Shown: positions 25,625 through 34,407 of the stretch, in pieces
How positions within the stretch are numbered: position 1 is the first letter of the stretch
Layout of the letters: every line of letters starts with the position of its first letter
From: Halomonas caseinilytica
GTDB lineage: Bacteria; Pseudomonadota; Gammaproteobacteria; Pseudomonadales; Halomonadaceae
Assembly (NCBI RefSeq): GCF_001662305.1
Contig: NZ_BDEP01000004.1
Span: 62,001 to 126,000, forward strand
Reading direction: 5' to 3'
DNA: 64,000 bases
Notes under the pieces: generated by a model
Told to the model about the DNA's origin: nothing
Database searches by the model: none
Seen by the model: the letters and a program-made list of their open reading frames with translations, nothing else
Made by a program: the position numbers and the translations under genes

Positions 25625-26551
25625 ATGATGACCAGGAGCCTTCTTCTGACTCTTTTGCCAGGCGCTCTACTCCTGAGTGCGCTGCTGGCGGGCTGTTCCC
25701 ATGGCGGCTCGGTGCCTCGCGACGGCTATCGCATCGACCATGGGCATTCATCATCCGCCCACGACAGCCGGGTTCGCCACCTGATCCTCCATTACACCGA
25801 CGAGGATGAGGCCACCTCACTGTCGATCCTGACCGGCCCTCGGGTCAGCAGCCATTACCTGCTGCCGGTACCGCCAGCGCAAGGCGAGCCTCGCGTCTAT
25901 CAACTGGTCGACGAATCACGCCGGGCCTGGCATGCCGGCGCCAGTGCGTGGCGCGGCCAGCGTGGCCTCAACGCCACCTCCATTGGCATCGAGATCGTCA
26001 ATGACGGCCCCGAACTCAGCGGCGACTCACTGCGCCACGCGCTGGAAGCCCGGGAGGCTGGCCAGCTGCGCTGGGCCCCCTACCCCGACACCCAAATTGA
26101 GACGTTGATCTACCTGATGCGGGACATCATCGAGCGACACGATATCGCGCCCGAGGACATTCTGGGTCACGCCGACATCGCTCCCGAGCGCAAGATCGAC
26201 CCAGGACCGGCCTTTCCCTGGCAACGGCTTCACGAGGCGGGCATCGGCGCCTGGCCCGATGCCGACAGGGTGGCACATTATCGCCGTCGTTTCGCCGAGC
26301 GGCCGCCCGATCTGGCGACCCTGCAGGCGGCCCTGGCCGCATGGGGCTATGCGCTCGCCCCGAGCGGACGACTCGACGAACGCACCCGGGCCGTGCTGCG
26401 CGCCTTCCAGATGCATTTCCGCCCGAGCGATTACCGCGGGCTGCCGGACGCCGAGAGCGCCGCACGACTCTGGGCGCTGCTGGCACAGTACCGCCCCGAA
26501 GCCCTGGCCCGGCTGGATACGCCGACGCAGGCGAACGACATCACTCCGTGA
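25625..26551 (+). CDS. N-acetylmuramoyl-L-alanine amidase lipoprotein (AmiD-like)
   Basis: This 308-residue lipoprotein has a type II signal ending LLAGC (Cys about 24). An Amidase_2 domain follows: RHLILHYT with a zinc-binding His, WHAGASAW, SIGIEIVN, and ILGHADIAPERKIDPGPAFPW carrying the second His and the catalytic Lys/Asp region. A peptidoglycan-binding domain (LATLQAALAAWGYALAPSGRLDERTRAVLRAFQ) lies at the C-terminus. It should trim peptidoglycan or anhydro-muropeptides from the outer-membrane side. ATG 25625 is favoured (GGTGGGTGA upstream). The gene overlaps the convergent XRE gene by 11 bp. Confidence 0.88.
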   Translation: MMTRSLLLTLLPGALLLSALLAGCSHGGSVPRDGYRIDHGHSSSAHDSRVRHLILHYTDEDEATSLSILTGPRVSSHYLLPVPPAQGEPRVYQLVDESRRAWHAGASAWRGQRGLNATSIGIEIVNDGPELSGDSLRHALEAREAGQLRWAPYPDTQIETLIYLMRDIIERHDIAPEDILGHADIAPERKIDPGPAFPWQRLHEAGIGAWPDADRVAHYRRRFAERPPDLATLQAALAAWGYALAPSGRLDERTRAVLRAFQMHFRPSDYRGLPDAESAARLWALLAQYRPEALARLDTPTQANDITP

Positions 26552-27116
26552 GGGTGGCGCTATCACGCGGGTAGTGAATCACGTTGTGAAACCGGGTCGG
26601 CGTCGCGACAGCATTGCGATAGGCGTGAGGGCGGTCAGCCGCGAAGCGTAGCCCTTCTCCCGGTACGAGACGCCGCCAGTCATCACCCAAGCGTATCTCG
26701 AGCTCGCCTTCGATCACCACCACATGCTCCACCACCCCCGGCGCATGAGGCGCCGACTCGCTGACCGCGCCCCGTGCCAAGGTGATCACGAACAGCTCGA
26801 AGCCCAGCCACGGATCGAAGGGAAACAGCGGCTCCACCTGCATGCCCGCGGCGTCTTCCCCCCAGACGGCCTCGGCGCCATGACGCACCGTGTCCGACGC
26901 CACCACACCGCCGCCCAACAAGCTGGAGAAGGATACCCGGAACCCGCTGGCGAGCTTCCACAAGGTGGCCACGGTGGGGCTGGATTCTCCGCGCTCGATC
27001 TGCCCCAGCATGGCCTTGCTGACGCCAGTCTCCCGCGCGGTACGATCCAGGCTCCAGCCACGTTGTCCACGCAGCGTCCGGATTGTCGTGGCGATGTGTT
27101 GCGCTATTTCCTCCAT
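26541..27116 (-). CDS. XRE-family regulator with C-terminal cupin
   Basis: The protein has 191 residues. The N-terminal helix-turn-helix of the lambda-repressor type lies at about residues 10-65 (LRGQRGWSLDRTARETGVSKAMLGQIERGESSPTVATLWKLA). A cupin_2 domain spans about residues 105-180 (EHVVVIEGELEIRLGDDW, GEGLRFAADRPHAYRNA). This architecture (PuuR/MerR-like sensors) usually detects a small acid or amine. It is divergent from benE across a region with two similar boxes, so benE and the regulator are its likely targets. The effector could be an aromatic or carboxylic acid, inferred only from the neighbour. Confidence 0.88.
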   Translation of the reverse strand: MEEIAQHIATTIRTLRGQRGWSLDRTARETGVSKAMLGQIERGESSPTVATLWKLASGFRVSFSSLLGGGVVASDTVRHGAEAVWGEDAAGMQVEPLFPFDPWLGFELFVITLARGAVSESAPHAPGVVEHVVVIEGELEIRLGDDWRRLVPGEGLRFAADRPHAYRNAVATPTRFHNVIHYPRDSATLTE

Positions 27117-27190
27117 GCGACGCCGATTCCTCCTCGCGACATACCGTGCCTCGATTCGCTCGCGATGATGATCGCAAGCTCTGCCGCGAA

Positions 27191-27244
27191 TTGTACGCGA
27201 TAACGCACGATGCTATCTTGCCAAGACTGTGCGCTATAACGCAC
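27191..27244 (+). promoter_or_regulatory. Promoter flanked by two GCG-TATAA-CGCAC boxes
   Basis: GTACGCGATAACGCAC (27193-27208) and GTGCGCTATAACGCAC (27229-27244) share an inverted-repeat plan GTRCG...CGCAC and are 36 bp apart centre to centre. TTGTAC (27191-27196) and TATCTT (27214-27219) are spaced by 17 nt and point to benE. The first box overlaps the -35 and the second lies just past the -10, a classic repressor arrangement for the XRE-cupin protein. Confidence 0.65.
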
Positions 27245-27255
27245 AACCATTCAGG

Positions 27256-27404
27256 AGACGCTGAATAAGTCGCCGAGCATAGTGAAGCGCACGGAGCACA
27301 GAAAGCGAGACATAACTGATAGCTAGGCGAGACTGATAGTTAGGCGAGCTTTCGAGTACCGCGCGACACAGCAATTTGCATGCGCAGGCATTTATTCAGC
27401 GTCT
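27256..27404. repeat. 149-bp MITE-like repeat with 13-bp inverted ends
   Basis: AGACGCTGAATAA (27256-27268) is exactly inverted at 27392-27404. Inside, ACTGATAGCTAGGCGAG and ACTGATAGTTAGGCGAG form a near-perfect direct repeat (27315-27348). No coding frame of note is present. It lies between the benE promoter/operators and the benE start, and together they account for the 308-bp gene-free gap. No certain target duplication is visible. Confidence 0.55.
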
Positions 27405-27424
27405 TCTTCACGGGAACTCGCACC

Positions 27425-28615
27425 ATGTCCAGCAAACCCTCAACCAGCCGGCTCGCGACGCTCGGCGATACCACGCTTTCCACCCTCACGGCGGGGTTCA
27501 TCGCCGTGCTGATCGGCTATACCAGTTCAGCGGTGATCATCTTCCAGGCCGCCGAGGCGGCCGGCGCCAGCCAGGCGCAGATCGGCTCCTGGATGTGGGC
27601 GCTGGGCATCGGCTCGGGGCTGACCACCATCATCTTCTCGTGGCGCTACCGCATGCCGCTGCTCACCGCCTGGTCAACGCCCGGCGCGGCCCTGCTGGCC
27701 ACCAACCTGCCCGGTGTGAGCATGAGCGAGGCCATCGGCGCCTTTCTCTTCTCGGCACTGTTGATCACCCTGTGTGGCGTGACCGGCCTGTTCGAACGCC
27801 TGATGCACCGCCTGCCCCGTGCGCTGGCCTCGGCGCTGCTGGCCGGCGTGTTGCTGCGCTTCGGACTCGATCTGTTCATGGCCATGGAGCACGACCTGCT
27901 CCTGCCGCTGGCCATGTGTCTTGCCTATCTGGCGGGCAAGCGCCTCTGGCCACGCTATGCCATCCCGATGGTGCTGGCCGTCGGCATCGCCATGGCGCTG
28001 TTCGAGGGTTCGCTGCATCTGGGCGAGGTCACGCCCGCCCTGGCCAGCCCGGACTTCATCATGCCGAGCTTTTCGCTCACCGCCATGGTGGGTGTGGGCG
28101 TGCCGCTGTTCGTGGTCACCATGGCCTCCCAGAATCTGCCCGGCATCGCCGCCATCCGCGCCGCCGGCTATGCCCCGCCGATCTCGCCGCTGATCGGCGG
28201 CACTGGTGTCGCTACCCTGGCGCTGGCCCCGTTTGGCGGTTTCGCGCTCAACCTGGCGGCGATCAGCGCGGCGGTCTGCCAGGGGCCCGAGGCCCACGCC
28301 GATCCCGCGCGCCGCTACACCGCCGGTATCGCCGCCGGTGGCTTCTATCTGTTGCTCGGCCTGTTCGGTGCCACCGTCACCTCGCTGTTCGCCGCCTTTC
28401 CGGCCGAGCTGGTGATGGCCGTCGCCGGCCTCGCCCTGCTGCCGACCCTCGGCGGCGGTCTCGCCGATGCCCTGGGTGACACCGGCCATCGCGATGCCGC
28501 CCTGGTCACCTTCCTCATCACCGCCTCGGGCATCGGCCTGGGTGGTATCGGTGCGGCCTTCTGGGGCCTGGTGGGCGGCCTCGTCACGCTCTGGGTGCTG
28601 CGCCGCCGAGCCTGA
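27425..28615 (+). CDS. benE: BenE-family benzoate/H+ symporter
   Basis: This 396-residue polytopic protein has about twelve hydrophobic segments. The BenE family opening is TAGFIAVLIGYTSSAVIIFQAA near residues 20-42, and motifs MASQNLPGIAAIRAAGY and GGFALNLAAISAAVCQGPEAH follow near residues 235 and 275. BenE proteins import aromatic acids such as benzoate with protons. ATG 27425 is preferred to ATG 27380 because the upstream 15 codons lie in the repeat element; the ribosome binding site (GGGAA) is weak. No benzoate-degradation gene is nearby, so the substrate is uncertain. Confidence 0.88.
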   Translation: MSSKPSTSRLATLGDTTLSTLTAGFIAVLIGYTSSAVIIFQAAEAAGASQAQIGSWMWALGIGSGLTTIIFSWRYRMPLLTAWSTPGAALLATNLPGVSMSEAIGAFLFSALLITLCGVTGLFERLMHRLPRALASALLAGVLLRFGLDLFMAMEHDLLLPLAMCLAYLAGKRLWPRYAIPMVLAVGIAMALFEGSLHLGEVTPALASPDFIMPSFSLTAMVGVGVPLFVVTMASQNLPGIAAIRAAGYAPPISPLIGGTGVATLALAPFGGFALNLAAISAAVCQGPEAHADPARRYTAGIAAGGFYLLLGLFGATVTSLFAAFPAELVMAVAGLALLPTLGGGLADALGDTGHRDAALVTFLITASGIGLGGIGAAFWGLVGGLVTLWVLRRRA

Positions 28616-28749
28616 CAGATGTCGCCGGCTCGGCAGGAGACGTCGCCACGGCGATGGGCAGCTCGACACAGGCCTGATAGGGTCATGACAGCAACCAAGC
28701 GCTTGCCTGCAAGCCTGATCAACTTCCGACATCGTCGACGAGCAACGCC

Positions 28750-29346
28750 ATGCCGAAACCGCGACTGACGACTTGCCAAGGGACGGACATTGCCCCTTAC
28801 CTTGAAGCGCTGGCGGATCTGCGCATCCGCGTCTTCCGTGACTACCCCTACCTGTACGATGGCGACCCGGCCTACGAGGCCGACTATCTCCAGCGTTACG
28901 CCGACAACCCGCGCAGTCTCTTCGTGCTGGCCCTGGACGGCGAACGCCTGGTCGGAGCCTCCACCGCCCAGCCCCTGGTCGACGAGCTGGACGAATTCCG
29001 CGCGCCCTTCGAGCGAGCCGGCTACCGGATCGAGGATGTCTTCTACTATGGCGAGTCGGTCCTGCTGCCCGACTATCGCGGCGGCGGCCTCGGCCATGCC
29101 TTCATGGATGCCCGGGAGCGCCATGCCGCCGAGGCCGGCTTCGCCTGGGTGGCCTTCTGCGCCGTGGAACGACCGGATGACCATCCGCGTCGCCCGGCCG
29201 ATTATCGCCCCCTGCACGACTTCTGGCAGGGCCGGGGCTACCGGCGGATACCGGAACTCGCCACGACCTTCGCCTGGAAGGATCTCGACGACACCGAGGA
29301 GACCGCCAAGCCCATGGTGTTCTGGCTGCGGGAGACCCCGGCATGA
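28750..29346 (+). CDS. GNAT-family N-acetyltransferase
   Basis: This 198-residue acetyltransferase has the GNAT acetyl-CoA motif in LPDYRGGGLGHAFMDARERHA near residues 105-125, preceded by the beta-strand FVLALDGERLVGAS. Its stop overlaps the start of the carbon-nitrogen hydrolase (ATGA). The same two activities are fused in one polypeptide in other bacteria, so the pair should work on a common substrate. The acceptor is unknown. The 134-bp upstream gap from benE holds no clear promoter. Confidence 0.85.
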   Translation: MPKPRLTTCQGTDIAPYLEALADLRIRVFRDYPYLYDGDPAYEADYLQRYADNPRSLFVLALDGERLVGASTAQPLVDELDEFRAPFERAGYRIEDVFYYGESVLLPDYRGGGLGHAFMDARERHAAEAGFAWVAFCAVERPDDHPRRPADYRPLHDFWQGRGYRRIPELATTFAWKDLDDTEETAKPMVFWLRETPA

Positions 29347-30245
29347 GCGATGCCATCCTCAGCGTGGCCACGGCCCAGTATCCCATCGAGGCCTTCGAGG
29401 ATATCGCGGCCTTCCGCGCCAAGGCCGCCCGCTGGGTGCATGACGCCGCAAGTCGGGGCGCCGAGCTGCTGGTGTTCCCGGAATACGGCGGCATGGAGCT
29501 GACCTCGCTGCTGCCCGCGGCCGAGCGTGACGACCTCCAGGCCCAGCTGCACGGCCTGCAACCCTGGCGCGAGGCCTTTCATGACACCTGGCGGGAACTC
29601 GCCATCGCTCATGGCGTGACCCTGCTCGCGCCCTCCCTACCCTGGCAACGCGAGGACGGTCGCTTCGCCAATCGCGCCTGGCTGTTTACCCCCGACGGCG
29701 ACGCCGACTTCCAGGACAAGCAGCTCATGACGCGGTTCGAGGCCAATGAATGGGGCATCTCGCCGGGCAATGGCCTGCGCGTGTTCGATACCCCGGCGGG
29801 ACGTCTCGGTATCCTGATCTGCTACGACAGCGAGTTCCCGCTGCTCGCGAGGGCGCAGATCGAGGCCGGGGCCGACCTGCTGCTGGTGCCCAGCTGCACC
29901 GACACTCAGGCCGGCTACCAGCGGGTCAGGCTCAGCGCCCAGGCCAGGGCCATCGAGCAACAAGTGGCGGTGATTCACTCGCCCACCGTGGGCGAGGCAC
30001 TGTGGTCACCAGCGGTGGATATCAACATCGGCCATGCCGCCGTCTACACGCCTTGCGATCGCGGCTTCCCACCAGACGGCATCCTGGTGAAGAGCCACGA
30101 CGCCACCCCAGGCTGGCAATTCGCCACGCTCGACCTCGGCGCCATCGCCGCCCTGCGCGAGCGCGGCCAGGTCGACAACCACGCCGACTGGACGCGTCAG
30201 CTCGAACGGCTCGAGTCAGGCGTCGAGACGCGTCGACCGGCCTGA
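29343..30245 (+). CDS. Carbon-nitrogen hydrolase (nitrilase superfamily)
   Basis: The 300-residue protein carries the Glu-Lys-Cys triad: E in LVFPEYGG (about 45), K in [12 protein letters not shown] (about 125) and C in [12 protein letters not shown] (about 160). Members hydrolyse amides, ureido compounds or nitriles. The segment [28 protein letters not shown] and the later SPTVGEA are typical of the branch that accompanies GNAT acetyltransferases. It is translationally coupled to the GNAT gene. Amide bond formation plus hydrolysis in one unit suggests modification of one metabolite, but the compound is unknown. Confidence 0.88.
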   Translation: MSDAILSVATAQYPIEAFEDIAAFRAKAARWVHDAASRGAELLVFPEYGGMELTSLLPAAERDDLQAQLHGLQPWREAFHDTWRELAIAHGVTLLAPSLPWQREDGRFANRAWLFTPDGDADFQDKQLMTRFEANEWGISPGNGLRVFDTPAGRLGILICYDSEFPLLARAQIEAGADLLLVPSCTDTQAGYQRVRLSAQARAIEQQVAVIHSPTVGEALWSPAVDINIGHAAVYTPCDRGFPPDGILVKSHDATPGWQFATLDLGAIAALRERGQVDNHADWTRQLERLESGVETRRPA

Positions 30246-30256
30246 GCCAAGGGCTT

Positions 30257-30285
30257 TTGCCGCCGATCCCGCCACACCGTACAAT
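30257..30285 (+). promoter_or_regulatory. sigma-70 promoter of proS
   Basis: TTGCCG (30257-30262) and TACAAT (30280-30285) are spaced by exactly 17 nt, 74 bp before the proS start and after the nitrilase stop. Confidence 0.65.
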
Positions 30286-30358
30286 GCCACGATACCCCGC
30301 CTTGCGCGGCTTCATTCATGCTCACGACAAGCCCCAGACTCGAGGTGACCCAGGACCC

Positions 30359-32080
30359 ATGCGCGCCAGTCAACTTCTGATAGCCACCCTGAAGGAAACC
30401 CCTGCCGACGCCGATATCGTCAGCCATCAGCTGATGCTGCGTGCCGGCATGATCCGCCGTCTCAACTCGGGACTCTATACCTGGCTGCCTCTGGGGCTGC
30501 GCACGCTCCGCAAGGTCGAGAACATCATCCGCGAAGAGATGAACCGTGCCGGCGCCCAGGAAGTTCTGATGCCCGCGATCCAGCCAGCGGAACTCTGGCA
30601 GGAGTCCGGCCGCTGGGACCAGTACGGCAACCTGCTGCTGCGTATCCGCGACCGTCATGATCGCGACTTCTGCTATGGCCCGACCCACGAAGAGGTCATC
30701 ACCGACCTGGTGCGCAACGAACTGCGCTCCTACAAACAGGTGCCGTCCAACTTCTACCAGATCCAGACCAAGTTCCGCGACGAGACCCGCCCGCGCTTCG
30801 GGGTGATGCGCGCCCGCGAGTTCATCATGAAGGACGCCTACTCCTTCGATGTCGACCAGGCCGGCCTGCAGCGTTCCTACGACGCCATGTACGACGCCTA
30901 TGTGCGCATTTTCACGCGCCTTGGACTGGACTTCCGCGCCGTCGAGGCCGACAACGGCGACATCGGCGGCAGCGGCTCCCACGAATTCCAGGTGCTGGCC
31001 GACTCCGGCGAGGACGCGGTCATCTTCTCCACCGGCTCCGACTACGCCGCCAACATCGAGAAGGCCGAGGCACTACCCGCGCCCTTGGGCGAGACACCCG
31101 AACGCCCCGCTCCTCAGGAAGAACTGCGACTGGTCGACACCCCGAATACGCGTACCATCGCCACCCTGGTCGAGCAGCACGGCCTGCCCATCGAGAAGAC
31201 TATCAAGACGCTGATGGTGCACGGCACCGAGGGTGGACTGGTCGCCCTGTTGGTGCGCGGCGACCACGAGCTCAACGAGGTCAAGGCCGAGAACCTCCCC
31301 GAGGTCGCCGCTCCCCTGACCATGGCCAGCGAGGAGGAAATTCGCGCGGCGGTGGGTGCCGGCCCCGGCTCACTCGGCCCGGTGAACCTCGATATGCCGC
31401 TGATCATCGACCGCAGCGTGGCGCTGATGAGCGACTTCGGCGCCGGCGCCAACGTCGACGGCAAGCACTACTTCGGCATCAACTGGGAGCGCGACGTCGC
31501 CCTGCCCAAGGTTGCCGACCTGCGCAACGTGGTCGAGGGCGACCCTTCGCCAGACGGCAAGGGCACGCTCTCCATCGCCCGCGGCATCGAGGTCGGCCAC
31601 GTCTTCCAGCTCGGCACCAAGTACTCCACGGCGATGAACGCCACCGTGCTCGACGACAACGGCCAGGCCGTGCCCCTGCTGATGGGCTGCTACGGCATCG
31701 GCGTGACCCGGGTCGTCGCCGCCGCCATCGAGCAGAACCACGACGACGCCGGCATCATCTGGCCCGACGCCATCGCGCCCTTCAACGTCGCCCTGGTGCC
31801 GATGAACGCCCACAAGTCGCAGCGCGTGCGCGACGAGAGCGAACGCCTCTACCAGGCGCTCTCCGACGCCGGACTCGACGTCCTGATCGACGACCGCGAC
31901 CTGCGCCCCGGCGTGCGCTTCGCCGACCAGGAACTGATGGGCATTCCTCACCGCATCGTCATCGGCGACCGCAGCCTCGACAAGGGCGAACTGGAGTACA
32001 AAGGCCGCCGCGACAGCGAAGCCACCATGATCCCCATCGACGACGTCATCGACTTCCTGCGCGAGAAGATCGGCGGCTGA
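30359..32080 (+). CDS. proS: Prolyl-tRNA synthetase
   Basis: ProS attaches proline to tRNA-Pro in the cytoplasm. The 573 residues match the bacterial class II enzyme (E. coli about 572): an opening [13 protein letters not shown], motif 1 region [24 protein letters not shown], motif 2 [26 protein letters not shown] near residue 150, a YbaK-like editing insertion at about 220-400, motif 3 [17 protein letters not shown], and the C-terminal anticodon-binding domain. ATG 30359 has AGGTGA and CAGGA upstream; an upstream in-frame extension overlaps the nitrilase gene and is rejected. A bidirectional terminator follows. Confidence 0.97.
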   Translation: MRASQLLIATLKETPADADIVSHQLMLRAGMIRRLNSGLYTWLPLGLRTLRKVENIIREEMNRAGAQEVLMPAIQPAELWQESGRWDQYGNLLLRIRDRHDRDFCYGPTHEEVITDLVRNELRSYKQVPSNFYQIQTKFRDETRPRFGVMRAREFIMKDAYSFDVDQAGLQRSYDAMYDAYVRIFTRLGLDFRAVEADNGDIGGSGSHEFQVLADSGEDAVIFSTGSDYAANIEKAEALPAPLGETPERPAPQEELRLVDTPNTRTIATLVEQHGLPIEKTIKTLMVHGTEGGLVALLVRGDHELNEVKAENLPEVAAPLTMASEEEIRAAVGAGPGSLGPVNLDMPLIIDRSVALMSDFGAGANVDGKHYFGINWERDVALPKVADLRNVVEGDPSPDGKGTLSIARGIEVGHVFQLGTKYSTAMNATVLDDNGQAVPLLMGCYGIGVTRVVAAAIEQNHDDAGIIWPDAIAPFNVALVPMNAHKSQRVRDESERLYQALSDAGLDVLIDDRDLRPGVRFADQELMGIPHRIVIGDRSLDKGELEYKGRRDSEATMIPIDDVIDFLREKIGG

Positions 32081-32116
32081 TCGGATAACGCCGCTATCCC
32101 GTAAAACGGCTCAAAA

Positions 32117-32160
32117 AAATCCCGCCAGGCCTCGAGCAACACTCGAGACTGGCGGGGTTT
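32117..32160. terminator. Bidirectional rho-independent terminator after proS
   Basis: CCCGCCAG and CTGGCGGG (32121-32128, 32149-32156) enclose a second stem CTCGAG/CTCGAG around CAACA. A-tract and T-rich flanks (AAAAAAAT and GTTTCT) serve both strands, ending proS and the convergent PhnA-type gene. Confidence 0.9.
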
Positions 32161-32174
32161 CTGGTGAGCGCTAT

Positions 32175-32510
32175 TCAGGCTTTCTTGACGAAACTGGCGG
32201 TCACCATCATGTCACCCGCCCCATCGACCTTGCAGTCCAACTGGTGATCCTTGCTGTCCTTGATACGCCGGATCACCGCCTTGGTACCAATCTTGAGCAC
32301 CAGCGAGCTGCTCTTGACCTTGAGGTCCTTGACCAGCGTGACCTTGTCACCTTCGGTCAAGAGCGTCCCATTGGCATCCTTGACCGCCACGACATCTTCG
32401 GCCTCTACTTCGGCGGGATTCCACTCGTGCGCACACTCGGGACACACGAGATGGCTCTGATCCTGGTACACGAACTCTGACTGGCAACGCGGGCAAGGCG
32501 GTAACGACAT
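32175..32510 (-). CDS. yjdM: PhnA/YjdM-family zinc-ribbon protein
   Basis: This 111-residue protein has an N-terminal zinc ribbon (PPCPRCQSEFVY...LVCPECAHEW, C-x-x-C twice) and the PhnA domain DANGTLLTEGDKVTLVKDLKVKSSSLVLKIGTKAVIRRIKD. The name comes from an early phosphonate assignment that does not hold for these small proteins, and no phn genes adjoin it. AGGGAAG precedes ATG 32510; the longer in-frame extension lacks homologous features. Confidence 0.9.
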   Translation of the reverse strand: MSLPPCPRCQSEFVYQDQSHLVCPECAHEWNPAEVEAEDVVAVKDANGTLLTEGDKVTLVKDLKVKSSSLVLKIGTKAVIRRIKDSKDHQLDCKVDGAGDMMVTASFVKKA

Positions 32511-32621
32511 GACAGAAAGCTTCCCTAGTGTAATCGGCTGCACAGGATACTGCGCCTTCACGACATTGGCGAGGCCGACATGCCTCAAGCGCATCGTCGA
32601 CTGTCTATGACGTCGACGCCT

Positions 32622-33542
32622 TCAAGCCGGCGAGATGTAAGCATCACCTGCATGGCTTCGTTCCACATGATGTTCTATTTCCTCGGCCAACCGGGGAAGT
32701 AGCACTTTGGGGAGACAATGACCCAAGCCATCAATTTCCACTAAACGGCTATTTGGCAGCAGATCTGCGATGTGTTTCCCATGAGGCGGTGGATCGAGAG
32801 GATCCTCAGAACCTTGTATCACCAAAGTCTGGACATTCACCTTCCCTAGCTCCTCTCCTCGAGAAAGCGATACGGGTGTTGCCATGGCGTGATTTCCCGG
32901 CTGCTTCCAAGTCCCTGCATGCTCTATGCATTGCTGCTCGCGCAGTCGAAAATCGGACTCATCGAATTCTATCTTGTCTCCTGACAGGAGTCTCCACTCC
33001 CTGACACGGCGATCGAGTTCTTCCTCTATACTCCCGGAAGGATTCGAGCGTTCGGAAAGGGCTTCCAATACTTTCTTATCCGGAAGAGGAAGCCCATTCG
33101 ACGACGTCTTTCCTGAAAAAGCACGCGTTATATTTCCAACAAAATCCACATCAAGTGCCGCACCGCACATGAGCGTCAGGCTATGAAGCCGTTCTCGATA
33201 ATCCAGCGCCATCACCTGCCCTAATGTTGCCCCCATCGACAAGCCTACAACATGGGCTTTTCTCACTTCCCACGCATCAAGAACTGATATGGCATCCGCC
33301 GCCAGGTCCTCCACGGCATAGGGAGCTTGACCAAACTCCATGAAGGTCGAGCGGCCCGTGTCACGATGATCATACCGGATAACGCGATACCCCTTGGAAA
33401 CGAGCATATCGACAAACTCACCCGGCCACATCAAGGCCGATGCATTGGCACCAGCAATCAAAAGGATAGTACCTTTTCGTTCCGATCCGACTGACTCACT
33501 CCAGAGTGATCTTCCACCCACCGTTACCAATCTTTCTGGCAT
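32622..33542 (-). CDS. Alpha/beta hydrolase, AT-richer than its surroundings
   Basis: The 306-residue alpha/beta hydrolase has the oxyanion segment LLIAGANASALMWP, nucleophile elbow GLSMGA (Ser about 108), acid Asp in QGSEDPLDPP and catalytic His in GLGHCLP. The pattern resembles RdmC-type esterases. ATG 33542 is chosen because GGAG lies 6 nt upstream, whereas it abuts the earlier ATG 33548. Base composition differs plainly: 27 of 60 bases at 33061-33120 are G or C, far below the flanking genes. It is a single gene between two strong terminators, with its own TATAAT -10, and is probably acquired. The substrate is unknown. Confidence 0.85.
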   Translation of the reverse strand: MPERLVTVGGRSLWSESVGSERKGTILLIAGANASALMWPGEFVDMLVSKGYRVIRYDHRDTGRSTFMEFGQAPYAVEDLAADAISVLDAWEVRKAHVVGLSMGATLGQVMALDYRERLHSLTLMCGAALDVDFVGNITRAFSGKTSSNGLPLPDKKVLEALSERSNPSGSIEEELDRRVREWRLLSGDKIEFDESDFRLREQQCIEHAGTWKQPGNHAMATPVSLSRGEELGKVNVQTLVIQGSEDPLDPPPHGKHIADLLPNSRLVEIDGLGHCLPKVLLPRLAEEIEHHVERSHAGDAYISPA

Positions 33543-33631
33543 TTCCATCTCCGATGAAACCCACTTAAAGTTTCCTTACCCAACACCGGTCGCCCCACCC
33601 AAGTTACGAAGAAACCACACTCCTTTTCCTG

Positions 33632-33637
33632 ATTATA
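33632..33637 (-). promoter_or_regulatory. Perfect -10 (TATAAT) of the hydrolase gene
   Basis: On the minus strand TATAAT lies 90 bp upstream of the start at 33542. No good -35 is found at 16-18 nt. The rest of 33543-33770 is AT-rich with no convincing gene; a 70-codon cysteine-rich minus-strand frame (33524-33736) overlaps the hydrolase start and is not supported. Confidence 0.45.
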
Positions 33638-33770
33638 CTGGCGAATCGAGCACTCAGATTTTGGCGTCAGATTGGAGTTGCATGTTGTGTTGTCGTTATG
33701 CTGACAATCTGGCTTGCATTGCGTTCTTGAATTCAAGACTAAATGCCCCTTTGCGAGAGTGCAAAATAAA

Positions 33771-33801
33771 CAAGGCGGGATGCTGTCGGCATCCCGCCTT
33801 G
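33771..33801 (-). terminator. 13-bp perfect stem terminator of slyD
   Basis: CAAGGCGGGATGC pairs perfectly with GCATCCCGCCTTG around TGTCG. On the minus strand it is followed by TTTATTTT. It begins 38 bp after the slyD stop. Confidence 0.9.
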
Positions 33802-33839
33802 TGGTTTGATCAAGTATTCGTTGTTCTGCAGCAGCGGCT

Positions 33840-34346
33840 TCAGACCATTTTCTTGTCTTCCACTTCGTCCGGGGTGGTGCCAGGCGGCAGTGGATGCCCC
33901 TTGGCCAGTTCGGCGCGGGTGGCGTCGCGGATATCGAGCACTTCGACCCGGTAGGTGAGCGATTGCCCCGCCAGCGGGTGGTTGGTATCGATCAGTACGC
34001 TGTCGTCACGCGTCTCCAGCACGGTGACGATCTCGGGGCCGTCGTCGCCGGGGGTCTGGAAGCGCATGCCGGGTTCCAGGTCGCTCACCGGGAAGGCGTC
34101 ACGGCCGACCTCGCGCACCAAGGCTTCGTCGCGCTCGCCGTAGGCCTCGGCCGGCGAGAGGGTGACGCTCGATTGGTCGCCTACCGCCCGTTCCGCCAGG
34201 GCGTCCTCGAGGCCGGCCAGGATGTTGCCGTGGCCATGCAGGTATTCCAGTGGCTTGTGTCGAGCACGGGAGTCGTCGAGTACTCGGCCTTCGGCGTCGC
34301 TGAGAACATAATGCAGGGTCACGACCCGCTGTGGCGCGATGGTCAT
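33840..34346 (-). CDS. slyD: FKBP-type peptidyl-prolyl isomerase, SlyD family
   Basis: SlyD isomerises proline peptide bonds and acts as a chaperone. The 168 residues show an FKBP core with the inserted flap domain: VTLHYVLSDAEGRVLDDS, YLHGHGNILAGLEDAL, SPAEAYGERDE, and the closing VLIDTNHPLAGQSLTY...VLDIRDAT. The C-terminus ends EVEDKKMV and lacks the histidine-rich metal tail of E. coli SlyD. CAGGAG precedes ATG 34346. The gene follows rfaH on the same strand by 61 bp and is ended by a strong terminator. Confidence 0.92.
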   Translation of the reverse strand: MTIAPQRVVTLHYVLSDAEGRVLDDSRARHKPLEYLHGHGNILAGLEDALAERAVGDQSSVTLSPAEAYGERDEALVREVGRDAFPVSDLEPGMRFQTPGDDGPEIVTVLETRDDSVLIDTNHPLAGQSLTYRVEVLDIRDATRAELAKGHPLPPGTTPDEVEDKKMV

Positions 34347-34407
34347 CGCAGTCTCCTGGAAGTCGGGAAAGTCTGTCGAGAAGGAAAGAGGAAATGTCGA
34401 TGGCTGC

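Noticed and set aside
29750..30358. Long in-frame extension upstream of proS
   Set aside because: It runs through the nitrilase gene in another frame; ProS starts at the conserved MRASQLL with its own ribosome binding site.
33524..33736. 70-codon cysteine-rich minus-strand frame
   Set aside because: It overlaps the hydrolase start in another frame, has no ribosome binding site and matches no family I know.
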